Below, one piece after another: positions 10,742 through 21,354 of a stretch of DNA of 64,000 bases (within the stretch, counting starts at the first letter, position 1; each line of letters begins with the position of its first letter). The stretch is from assembly GCA_037176725.1 (NCBI GenBank), contig JAZBRS010000049.1:14216001-14280000 (forward strand). Reading direction: 5' to 3'. This stretch comes from Posidonia oceanica. Its lineage: Eukaryota > Streptophyta > Magnoliopsida > Alismatales > Posidoniaceae. A program made the position numbers and the translations under genes. A model generated the notes under the pieces. That model was not told the origin of the DNA and made no database searches. It was given only the letters and a program-made list of their open reading frames with translations.

Positions 10742-11480
10742 GATAGGTTAACGGACCTATCGCCGGATAGTTAGGGCTATCAGCCCGCGGAGGGTTGACG
10801 GACCCACCATCGGATAGTTGGGGCTATCAGCCCGATGGATGGTGACAGGCCAGCGAGTCTGTCAGGCAAGAGGGGTGATTACAAGTGCGACTGCTTGTAA
10901 CCACGAATGCAACGGGAATACCATACCCGAGGGTGTAGTAGAGGTCCGTAGATGCTCCCGTAACAATTAGGGATGTCAGCCCAAATGCAGATGGAAATGG
11001 GATACCAAGGGGCAGCTGAATAAAGATGCCCCTGGTATCGGTGAACGATACCAGGGGGCAGCCGAAGCACCCCTGGCATCAAAATGCAAGGCGGAGACAA
11101 CACTAACGAGTTCGTCAGCCGAGTAGTTAGGGCTACCAGCCCGATGCAGTGGAACAGATGTGAGGGCACACCGTACAAAGTGCAATGACGGTGGGGGATG
11201 CAATGGAATAATGCAAATGCAGGGTGACAAGTTAACAGACTTATCGCCGAATAGTTAGGGATATCAGCCCGAATGCAACGCGGATATGCGGGATGACATT
11301 TTAATGGGCGTCAGCCGAGCAGTTAGGGCTGCTAGCCCAATGTAGAGGAATGCAAAGTGATAGGTTGATGGACCCATCGCCGAGCAGTTAGGGCTGCCAA
11401 CCCGGATGCAGAAATGATGGCACGATAAAATGATAGGTTGATGGACCCATCGCCGAGCAGTTAGGGCTGCCAGCCCGAAT
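10742..11480. repeat. Hairpin-repeat cluster 1 in element B
   Basis: Repeats of about 45 bp each contain two small hairpins. The first is of the type GATAGG-8 nt-CCTATC (10742-10761) and the second of the type GATAG-TTAGGG-CTATC. Variants keep pairing while changing sequence: GCAG…CTGC, GTAG…CTAC, GACAG…CTGTC. A larger nested palindrome (11001-11080) uses CCCCTGGTATC and GATACCAGGGG. Confidence 0.75.
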
Positions 11481-12007
11481 GCAGAATGATGCAGAAGGGA
11501 AACAGAAACCCATCGTGATAGGTGTACAATGGTCTCAGCGCGGGCATGCTTCGCAGCGTCACGAGGTGACAAACGAGGGACATGCCGGTCGTCACGGACC
11601 TACCCACGCAGTGGGCAGCAAAATTTGAAAATCGCGGAGCCTCTAAGCGAGGCAGGCAAAAATGCTCGTCCTTGGCTCCAATTTTCGAAAACAAGGAGAA
11701 GAGAAGAAGATAACAATATATTACAGCATGCATGATTTGGTGGCTTTGGACTCAAAGCAACTGTGCCATGAGGATGCTTCTACGGTCCATGACTTAGGAG
11801 ATCTCGATCCTCGAGCGACACCATGCCGAGTTGTGGTCGGTGGCTTTCCTTCTCACTCTTGGCTTGGGGTGAGGCCTTGGTTTCGCAGAGTATAGCCTTC
11901 GGCTGCAGGGTAGCGGAAGCGTTGGATGCAGCTTCTTAGCCTCCGTCTCAATTCTTCAGGAACCGACTGCCACTTTTGACGCTCACAGAATGATGTTTCT
12001 TTTCCCC

Positions 12008-12436
12008 TCATGAGTGACTGGAGTTGCATCTAGCCTGCCAAGGAAGTAGTGATGTCTGCAGAGGAGATTGGAGCGTGTTACTGCGCTCGAAGGATGGGGC
12101 TGGGTCCTCTTGATAATGCATCTCGTGCAGTTGCCAGTGTGGCGCTAGAAGCTGAAGGCTGAGGTGGCTTCGACGCTCGTCCAAGTCACTCCTCTCATGA
12201 GCGCCTTCTTTCTTCACCTTCTTTCTGCATTTTTCTTTTGTGCTCAGCATGCATATCATGTTGTCATTTCTTTTGCTCACATGACCTCTATTCTTTTGGA
12301 TATGCATGTCTTCGCCCTCTTGGGGTAGCAGTCCCGGATGAGGTGTTGAAAGTTCGGCTGATCGGCGTACACCCCCAGCCTCTGCAATGTGTATACAGCC
12401 TCTGGCTATGCTCTGCTCTGCCTTGGTCCTTTCCAT
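12008..12436 (-). other. Open frame shared between elements B and D (function unknown)
   Basis: A 142-codon frame. Its last ~69 codons align without gaps to a frame in D at 50754-50963 (plus strand): both contain KEGAHERSD near the start and PWQARCNS near the end. No domain is recognised. It could be a relic of an extra element gene or chance conservation of noncoding sequence. The start codon is uncertain. Confidence 0.3.
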
Positions 12437-12917
12437 GATCGGTGGACTCTCTGGTTAAGGTGGACATCGCTTTGGGAGTTTTTAAGCTCAGCGAGTCGCT
12501 CTGTTCTGCTCTAGTCTCACTTTGTAGCCACATACAAGAGATGGCGTCGCTCGGGTGAGACCTACCTGAGACTGTTACTACTTGACATCCTCTAAGCGCT
12601 GCTTGTTTGTCCAAAGTCGAGTTTCTGATTATGCAAATGTTTGTGGGTTTTGCATATTTTAGTAGGGGAAAGGACAAACATGTTTTTGGGTTTTGCATTG
12701 GTTTTGTATTTTTATGATTTTTACTTAGGAAAACATAAAAGGGAAAACCAGCAGAAAGGCAAAGAAAATATTTTTGCTGCTTTTTTATTTTCTTGATGTT
12801 TTTGGCTTTATGCTTTACAGAATGCAAGAAATGATATGTACATGCAACAAATAACAATGCATGATGAGAGATATGTGCAAGATGAATGGATATGCATGTA
12901 GAGTGATTGATATGTGC

Positions 12918-13125
12918 AGGTGATAAGTTGACGGACTTATCGCCGAATAGTTAGGGATATCAGCCCGTATGGTAAGTTGACGGACTTACCGCCGAGCAGT
13001 TAGGACTGCCAGTCCAGTGATGATAGGTTGACGGACCCATCGCCGGATAGTTAGGGGTATCAACCCAATGATGATAAGTTGACGGACTTATCGCCAAGTA
13101 GTTAGGGCTGCCAGCCCGATGATGA
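12918..13125. repeat. Hairpin-repeat cluster 2 in element B
   Basis: Four repeats of about 50 bp. The stems are GATAAG/CTTATC, GGTAAG/CTTACC, GATAGG/CCCATC (one mismatch) and GATAAG/CTTATC around a constant loop TTGACGGA. Each is followed by a second small stem around TTAGGG or a variant. The GATAAG to GGTAAG change is matched on the other arm. Confidence 0.75.
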
Positions 13126-13523
13126 ATGCATGCAGAAAAAGAAATGTGGGTTTTTAGGGTTTTTGTTGTTTTTATGCTTTTTATGATTTTTGACATGGCA
13201 AGAAAACACAAAAACAAAACAAAGGAAAGACAGTGCAGGAACCAAAAGAGAGGTAAGAAAAACTTACCTGTCAGCAGCCTCAGGAGGGAGGTGCTGGGTC
13301 TACCCCTACGCTGCTGATGCTGTCGGCGAGATCTGCTGTCGGCAGTGCGGGGAGCACTGGGGCTGCTGATGCTGGAGAAGGAGCTTACCTAGATGGTGTT
13401 ACGACTGAGCTTGCTGTTGATTCCGCTGTTGCGCTTTCGAGCGTCCCCCGGACAAACAGGGAGGGATAGGAAGGGGGGATTGCACCGATGGGATCGGAAG
13501 GGCCCACCGGAGCAGAGCTGAAT

Positions 13524-15063
13524 TCAAAGAAGATTGGGGTAAGCCCCTGAGGTTCCGGCATTCTCGAAGCCCGCAGGCTCAGAAGAGGAAGGGCCAGCTA
13601 CGCTAGGGTGTGCGAGTGTAGGTGCAGGTGTGTGGGCAGCCTCCTGCAGACTGACGACGAGGGTCCCGTTGTCAATCAGGTCCTGAACGACATCGTAGAG
13701 AGTGAGGCAATTATCCGTCGAATGCCCCGGGGCTCGATGGTAATCGCAATGCTTGCTCGCATCGTACCACCTCGAGAGAGGATTTGGTGGAGGGCAAGTT
13801 TCCGGAAGCCTCAGAAGCGACACAACCTGGGGAAAGACGGTGCATAGAGACTCACCAAGTGGGGTGAAGTCGCTTTTAGTGCGACGAACCTGTCTCTGCC
13901 TAGGCTGTCGTCTTTGCCGAGCTGGTGCGACGTGATGCACCGGCTCAACGGTGACAGTGTGTGCAGTAGGTGCAAAAATAGGTGCAGGCACTAGCGGAAA
14001 AGGGTCCGACTGACTTTCTGCAAAGGCCGGCACCTCAGGAGGACCAGCGCATGCGGTGGCATGCTGCTCGGAGCAATCGGAAGCAGAGTTGTTGCTGCTG
14101 CTACTGCTGCAGCGATTGCTGGTGCTGTCGGCCTGCCTAGCCAGTGCAGAAAGTGCGGGGAAATGCCCACTCTACAGTGAGCTTTCCACGCGAGCGCCAG
14201 CCCTAATCAGCGATGCAAAACTAGTGATGTGCTGAATGCAAAGCAGAGCCCCTGTCGCTGGCAGCGCCCCCTTGACGATCATCTCGATAGAATCCTCCTC
14301 GGAGGGCCTATCTCTGACCTGGGCAGCTGTGGAGCAGCAGCGACCGACATACTCCCCGAATGGCTCTTGGGGCCTCTGCCGGATGGCGACGAGATCCTCC
14401 CTCTTGGGGATCAAGTCGAGGTTGAAAGCATATTGCTCAAGGAAAGCCCAAGAAAGACCAGTCTAAGTCTGAACCGCAGCCGTGTCTAGGGACGTGAACC
14501 ACCTGAGCGCGAGGCTAGTTAAACTCTTCTGGAACAAGCGAATAAGGAGCCTTTCATCAGCCTGAAGCTGAGAAAGATCCCCGCAATATGCCTTCAGATG
14601 CGAGATGGGGCAGCCTCTACCATCATATTTATCGAAGTCCGAGATGCGGAACTTCGAAGGGAGTGCGGCCTCGGGAAAGAGACAGAGGTCGCGAAATTGG
14701 TGAGGCCGGCGGTCCTGGCCGTGCACTTGACGAAGTACTCTCTCTAGATCACCCAACCTGGCAAGGAAGGCGTCTGAAGCTGCTGCTGGCAATGATTGAG
14801 CAGTAGAGACAGGGACCACGTATGCTGTGTGGGTCGCGCGAGAGCGCTCCTCCGGATCCACCGTCATGCCACCTGGTGTTGTAGCGTGAGGGCCAGCATA
14901 CCCGTGCAAGGGTGCAGGGTGCGGTGCTATGAATGCAGGGATCTGAACTTGATGCAAGGAAGATGGATAGATAATATGCTGTACAGTGTGAGGTGTAGTG
15001 CGGGGGAGCAGCAGCTGTTGCACTGGCACAGCGCCGGGCAACAGGCTTAAGGGGTGCTGTGCT
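13524..15063 (-). pseudogene. gag: gag of element B, 3' portion, two in-frame stops
   Basis: It continues the gag that starts at 43656; across the C insertion (counting one CCTAC) the reading frame stays in phase, giving about 730 codons in all. The core motif YDGRGCPISHLKAYCGDLSQ (about 14650) and a C-terminal CX2HX4HX4C motif (CDYHRAPGHSTDNC, about 13720) are present. In-frame stops lie at 14463-14465 and 14172-14174, the first where other copies have Trp. The natural-looking end is at 13524, shortly after the zinc motif, with no protease following. Gag would form the particle that packages element RNA. Confidence 0.8.
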
Positions 15064-15068
15064 CCTAC
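15064..15068. repeat. Target-site duplication of element C, left copy (CCTAC)
   Basis: CCTAC lies directly outside the TG of C's left LTR and again directly outside the right LTR at 43004-43008. Five bp is the usual size for Ty3/gypsy integrases. Counting it once keeps the gag frame of B continuous. Confidence 0.9.
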
Positions 15069-18000
15069 TGTAGCGATCCCGATCGGAATCAGGCTCGCTA
15101 ATCTAGCGGCGATTGAGATCCGAGGAAGAGGCTCAACTCGAAAACACTTGAAATCGAGGAGAAAAAGGAAAGATAAGACAAATCAGAGTCGCCACCATGT
15201 CTATTAACGGGAGACAAGGAAAATCGGGGAAATGCGTGGGTTAACACGCAAAACTAAGCAAGAAATGCAAAGCAAAGCAATGCAAAGGAAAACAAATGCA
15301 AACAAATGCAAATGAGATGACTCTAGCCTAGGATAAAGGCAGTATGGTCATTGCGGGCCAAAAGACAGGGTAAGGACTCCTGTTACGCGCGGGGAAGGTG
15401 TTAGGCACCCCCGACACGCCCGAGAATCGATCTTTCTAGGCTTACGCTCGCATACGCAGAAAAATACAGGATTAAATGCCTATGTGCCTATAAATGCCTG
15501 AATGAATGCTCAAGGTGTGCTCTACGTGGGAAGAAACAAAGCAAGGAAGTAAACGTGCTCTCTAAGTGCTCAGCTACGCTGTCTGTGTTCCGAACCGGGC
15601 GAAACCTGGCTCGTGAGAACTCCAGGCAGTAAGCATCACAGCCGTATATGCAAATGCAGGCGAAAAAGCGAAACTGCGAGAAAACCACGCAATGCAATCG
15701 ACATGCAAGGGAAAACGGCGTAAAACACGCAAAACGAGGCGAGAAATAAGCAACGCACGCAAAACGATGCAAAAGAGCGAAACCGGCACGCAAAACTAGC
15801 GGAAAACAAGGCAGCGCACAAAACGAGGCAAGAAAACAGGAGGGCACGCAAAACGGTGCCAAAACGAGGACGGGCACGCGGAACGGTGCCCAAAACAGCG
15901 AAGCAAAAACCTCGGAAAAGCCATGCAAATGCAAGAATGCAGAAAAAGACTAGAAGAGGCCAAAGGGGAGGCAGAACAACGTGCGTGTAAGAACAGACGT
16001 CGTTCAGGACCACTCAGAGTAGGTGTGAAGACCTACGGAGGGGAGAGTGTGCAAACGGAGGGATTACCACCTCTTTGCGACTGTTTCCCACTAAACCGTT
16101 CCACGGTGTGTCTCGCATGCTGCCCAAAGCTCGCGATGCGATCGGATCGTGAAAAAGGGGGAAGAAAGTCACATTAAGTGGCAAATCCAAGGAAAACTCA
16201 ACACAAAACACACGGGGGTACGCGAAATGGGGATTTGAAGGTACGAGCAAAAAGGGGAGGCCCTATTCTACATGCTCAAAAAGACAGAAAACCAAAACGA
16301 GGAAAACTGTACAAATGGCATGCAAATGAATGCAATGCAGGGGTTCAGGAGGACATACCTGGAGATCCGGGAACCTGATCTGAAATCTGTCTGGTCCATG
16401 CTGAAGAGCGCTTCGCTGCGGTCGCCTGGGCAGCTTACTTGAGAAGATCCAACGGCCGGATTGAAAGATATCGCGACTTCAAGGCAGAAGGGCCAGAACA
16501 GGGGAGAAGAACAGATCTAGGTGTTCAGGAGGTCCTAGGGATGTGCAAAAGGTTCTCCCAAGTGGAAGGGAGCTAAAAGTGCTTAGTGTGTGCAAAGGGG
16601 GTGCTGAAATGCAAGACTAGATGAATGCAGGATGCATGCAAAAGTAAGAAAAAGCAAAGAGAAGTAACTGGGAAAGACCAGGAGTTCAGAAAGCATTTTG
16701 AAAAAGAAAGGGGCTAAAAATGCAAATTTCCCAAAAAACAGGGGTCCATGGGAAAGGGTTTTTGAAAACAGGGGAGGACAGAGGTCCATTTTGCAAAAAA
16801 ACCAGGCTCAGAAAGGTGTTTTGAAAAGAGGGTATGCTTTGAAATGGGTTTTAAAAGCAGAAATGGATCAGAAAGTAATTTTAAGAAAACTAGGGTCTAA
16901 AATGCAAATTTTCCAGAAACAAGGTTCTGGGGAGTCTGGGAATGCTAGTGGAAGGTCTGCATGCAATTTGGTAGGCATATGAGCTAAGATGCAACCTAGG
17001 GGCAAAATGGTCTTTTCACATGATTTTTTAAAAGGTGCAGGGACCTATGTGTGATTTTGAAATCATGCAGGGGCTAAAAATGCAATTTAGTATGGAAAAC
17101 ATGCTCTGAAAAATAAGGGACAGGACCACAGTGCAATTTTTAAAAAGATCAGGGTCAAAAATGCAATGCAGTATGCTAAAAATGCATGCAAGAGTTACTG
17201 TCCATTTAAAATGGACCTAAATGCAAATATGCAAAACTAGAAGATAAAATATGCAATGCAGTATGCAAAAATAAAAAATAAATCCTAAGTTCTACAGTGT
17301 AGAGGATTAAGATGCAAAAACAGAAAACAAGGGGGGCCCAGAATGCAATATGATATGGTAAACTATATGCATTAAATCTAAATAATCTACTGCAGGATCT
17401 ACATGCAGAAATTGAAAACAGGAGGGCTAAAGCGTAAAAAATTATAACTAGAAAGCACAGTAAATGGATCAGCATGCAAATAAGGAAAAACATAAGTATT
17501 TCATGCAATTTAATATGGTTTCAGTTCAAAAATCAGTAGATTAAACTAAATAAAGGACTGGAATGTAAAATGATAAAAACTCAGACCAGAAATGCAATAT
17601 TTGCAAGAAAACTTAGATATCAGAAAAATAAGTGAACAGTGCTATGGCCGACGGCCATGGACACTATAGCAGCAAGCTACCAGCGTCCATGAACGCCGGT
17701 ACGGGGGTGTTGGAGCGGCGCAGACCGGTGGGGAGGCGCCTCCAGGTCCTGACGGAGGTCGGACGATGCTCGGCGGAGGACGACGCAGCCTGGAGCGCGC
17801 TGGAGCGGTCGCCGGAGTTCTGCAGAGTCTCAGGAGATTCGTCCGGCCGATCAACGCAGCGACGCTGCGTTATGAGGGCCGGAGAACGCTCTTGGGACTC
17901 GTGCGGAGCTGAGACGATCGAGGGAGCTGCGTTCCGCTGCTCGGAGCGACGAGGCGACCGAAGAACTGCGCCGGAGAAGACGACCGGAGCGGCGAGCAGA

Positions 18001-20808
18001 AACGGGGCAAGAGGGCCGGAAACCTACTTCTAAAGGGCTGAGGAGCAACGCGGGAAGAAAAGAAGACTAAGGGAGCAAGAATATACCTGTTTCCGTGGCT
18101 GGGATGTCCTCCCGACGTAGGTGGCTTCAGAGGTCGCCGGTGGAGCTCGTCCGGTCGCCGTGGATGCTGTCCGCTGCTCACGAGGACTGGGATCGACTCA
18201 GAGCGACCCTCCGGAGCTTCCTGGATGGTTGGACAGCTGCTGCGAAGACCGGCGGAAGATCTGGCTGATCGTGGGTTCACAGAGGCAGCCGAGGGTCGGG
18301 GGGACTGTTCGCTGCACGCCGGACTGGATGGGACCCTCCGGGGGGTTGCTGGAGGTCTGGGGAAGGGTTTTGGGCGGTCGAATTGGGTTTCTGGAGAGCG
18401 TAGGTGGAGATTGAAGGTTGTTGGGTTTTCTGGTCCGAAGGTGGGGTAAGTGTTTGTGGTGGCGTTTGGGGTCTGTGGTGAGGGAAAGGGCTGAAGATCA
18501 GGTGGCCTGGAAAGGTGAAGTGCAGGTGAGTGTCGGGGAAGGATTTGGGGAGATGCGGTGGACTGTGGTGAAGGCAATTTCAGGAGGGAAGGTGTTGGGT
18601 TGCAGTTGGTTTCAGTGGTGGAAGTTCGGGTGAATTCGGGGTGTTCTGGGTGGTGAAAGGCCGGGAAATGGTGGAGGAAGTCTGCTGGGTTTCTGGGTGA
18701 ACTTGGGGGATCAACTAGGAGAGGAATGATGGTGGGAACGGGCTTGGTTTCTGAGGAAAAAGAAGGGAGAATTCTGCTGAAAATCAGAGGGAGAAGAAGA
18801 GGCTTTCAGTGGGAATTCTCTGGATTTCTCTGGTTCTCTCTCTCGGATGGCAAAAGGGTCCTGAAGGAGGTCGAAAGCTGAGGCTTTATCAGCTACTCTC
18901 CGGCTTGCTCGCGCGTTCTGGAATTCAAATTCCACCGGCACGATCCACTACTGCTGAGGGAGACAAGCAGCCGGCGAGACGACAGGCAATTAAAGCCTCC
19001 CGGAATCGGTGCTGAGATAGGAGAGAGCGGCGAGACGCTGTAGATGAAAGGATTGGAGAGCTTGAAATTTAAACGAAGGAGGGAGAGCTGTAGCTGCCGC
19101 GGGAGAAAACCGGCGAAAGAAAAAAAATGCAGAGAAGGTGAAGGAGGAAGAAGGGGTGGAGAAGGCGGGCCGGACTGCTGCGGGCCGAGAAAAAGAAGGA
19201 AAAAATGAAGGAAAAAGAGAAATGGGCTGACGGGCCCAATAAGGAAAAGGAAGAAAGAAAAAAGAGAAGGAAGAAAGAAAGAAAGGGAAAAGAAGAGAAA
19301 TAAAATAGGAAAAAATAAATTAAAAATAAGTAAAAATATTAGGGTGCTTGTGCTGTAAATCAGGATCTTAATCAGATTTTTTAATGACTTCTTTTGGTTA
19401 ATTAGTGTGGTTTAAATGGGTTTTGGGCTTGATTAGGGTTTTAGGGTTTTGGTTTTGCTTTTAATTAGTTTTCACTTGATTAAATGTTTGTTAAACCTTT
19501 TTTTAAATTGTGTTTCCCTTGTTGGACACTTAGGATATTGATTAGGATTTTTTAGGATTTATTTTTGTATTAATTAGGGTTGGTTTTAAGTCCTTAAGTT
19601 TTAGTCTTTTTAGGGTTTTTTCCTTCTTAAGTCTTTCAAGTTGTGTTTTGATTTTTATTTATTGATTTTCTTTGAAGTTTTTTAGTTGGGTTTTTCTGGT
19701 TTGAGAGGGTGTTTTTTAAGTCTTTCAGATGTGTTTTTCTTTTCTTTTTTAATTAAGTTTTCAACTTGTTTTTCTTATGTTTATTAGGTTAAGTCTTTTG
19801 CCTTTTTTAATTGCTTGTTTTAGTGTTCGATTTTTAATTCTTCTTTCCAGGGTTTGTTTTTTAATTCTTTTAGTGGGGTTTTTACTTTTGGTGAGTTTAG
19901 ATCTCGTTTTAGTTTTTTCCCAGATTTTTCAGTGCTTTCTTTTGATTTGTTTTGCATGTTTTAGTTTGCATGTTTGGTTTTTCTTTTATCTTGATTTAGT
20001 TAAGTTTAAGTTGTTAATTGCTTGTTTAACATTTTTTAATTGTTTTTCTTAGGGTTCTGATTTGTTTCTTTTGTGTTTTGAGATTTTACAAATTTTTATG
20101 GGGTTTTGTGGATTTTTGTAAGAGAGGGAAAAGTAAAAGAGAAGGAGGAAAGAAATGGAAAAAAGAGGGAGATAAAAGGAAAAAAGATAGGTTGGAGGAA
20201 AATGATTTTTAAAAATTCAGAAAAAGTGTTAAAAATAAAGTAAAAATAGGGATAAGATAGAGGAAGGATAGAAGCACAGAGGGGGCCCATAGCCAGACCA
20301 AAAAAAAGGATCAGAAAGGGATGAAAAGAGAGATGATAATCAGGAGAGAGAGAGAGGAGAGAGAAAATGATAATCCCGGAGAGAGAAAAGGATAATTTGG
20401 GTGGAAGAGGGTCTTAATGGTCTTGGAATGGGGTGAAAGTTGGTGAGTGGGTAGTCTAGGGTTTGAAGTCTTGGGTCTGAAGTTTTGGTTTGATTCTAAG
20501 GGGGGTTTGGAGGGGTTTCAAGGTGTAGAAGAAGGGTAGTTTCACCTACGTTTTCTAGGGTTTTTGGGAATGGGTTAGGTTTGAAAATTCCTAGGTTTTT
20601 GGGTAGGTTTGTTGAGTGGATGTTGGTGGGTTTTCCTATTGATTTTGGTTAGGTTTTGAGGTTGGGAAGGGGGGTAAAGGTTTAGGTCAAAATGGGCTGA
20701 TTTTGAGGGGTAAAGAGGAGGGTTAAGGTTAGGATTTGGTTGGGGTTTGATCCAGCAATCACCAAGAGGGCTCCAAGGGTCCAAGCCTGCCAAGATGGGG
20801 TGTCAACA
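15069..20808 (-). repeat. 3' LTR of element C (5,740 bp)
   Basis: It matches 37265-43003 throughout at a constant offset of 22,196 until a 1-bp indel near 20670. It begins TGTAGCGATCCC and ends GTGTCAACA on the plus strand. It contains, from left: the conserved LTR block (15369), an ATGCAATTT-rich tract (16690-17600), a GC-rich segment with a splice donor (18087/18086), a purine-rich tract (19130-19320), a T-rich tract (19330-20090) and a second purine-rich tract (20110-20420). The proline-rich frame open in the 5' LTR is broken here between 18577 and 18711. Confidence 0.95.
18081..18092 (-). other. Candidate splice donor in the C LTR
   Basis: The minus strand reads CCACGGAAACAG|GTATATTC, cut at 18087/18086. 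The functional copy for a transcript would be the one in the 5' LTR at 40283/40282. CCACG before the donor is shared with the LTRs of B, D and E. Confidence 0.5.
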
Positions 20809-20823
20809 GATGCCCCTCCCTGA
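20809..20823 (-). promoter_or_regulatory. Polypurine tract of element C
   Basis: The minus strand reads TCAGGGAGGGGCATC immediately before the 3' LTR start TGTTGACACC. It is identical to the tract of B and is the plus-strand primer for reverse transcription. Confidence 0.9.
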
Positions 20824-21354
20824 GCGAGGGCAAGCAGAGCGCGGCCGCTGCTCAGGGTTGACAAGACACCCCATCTGACCGGCGGGAGCAGCAGGTTGCT
20901 ATGGGCGTGAGCTACTTATTCGGCGGATGCACCGAAGATCGTAGCCCGTTGCCGCAATGCAAGATGCCAGTGCAGATGGATGCTGTGCTGTGTGTGATAT
21001 GCTAAATGCAATGCAAGAGTTAGTATAAAAGTTAGTGCAGCTGTAAGAAAATGCTGATGCTGTGCAAGTGATACTGATGATGCTAAAGTGATATGCAGTG
21101 CTAGCTAAGAAAGTGCTGAGATGATGCAAGGAAAATGATAAAAAGGCGCGATGTGGTGCGAGTACCTGGCAGGGAGGCCAGACTTGCACGACAAAGCGAA
21201 GGAAAACAGGGTGCAGCTGGTCCCCGCCCGGGGAGCAAGCTAGCTGGAAAGAAGGGCGCGAGGGGAGAGAGGCCAACTCTCCTATCGCAGAAAGGGGGTG
21301 CGTGACTTCGTCTTCCTGGGACAAGGTCACGCCGAAAAGGAGAAAAAAAATGAT
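20824..21354 (-). other. Conserved pre-PPT block and flank of element C
   Basis: No gene. 20824-20945 is a block (words: tgctcaggg…gacaagacaccc, gggcgtgag, cggcggatgcacc) also found next to the PPT in B and D, so it is probably a cis element tied to priming, RNA 3' processing or packaging. The remainder is ATGC-rich filler. Confidence 0.55.

Larger units (their letters stand above)
9181..13523 (-). other. 3' noncoding region of element B
   Basis: No pol and no recognisable gene. Next to the PPT a block (9181-9310) is conserved in C (20824-20945) and D (54205-54340, reverse). It is followed by ATGC-rich repeats with 'aatgctagtgcttg' words (9320-9660), then a region matching D's interior in reverse (10020-13130 against 50050-53500). 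It contains two hairpin-repeat clusters listed separately. Confidence 0.7.

Noticed and set aside
15488..15934. Identical 148-codon frames at 15488-15934 and 37684-38130 as a duplicated gene
   Set aside because: They are the two LTR copies of element C; the frame lies in low-complexity LTR sequence with no domain.
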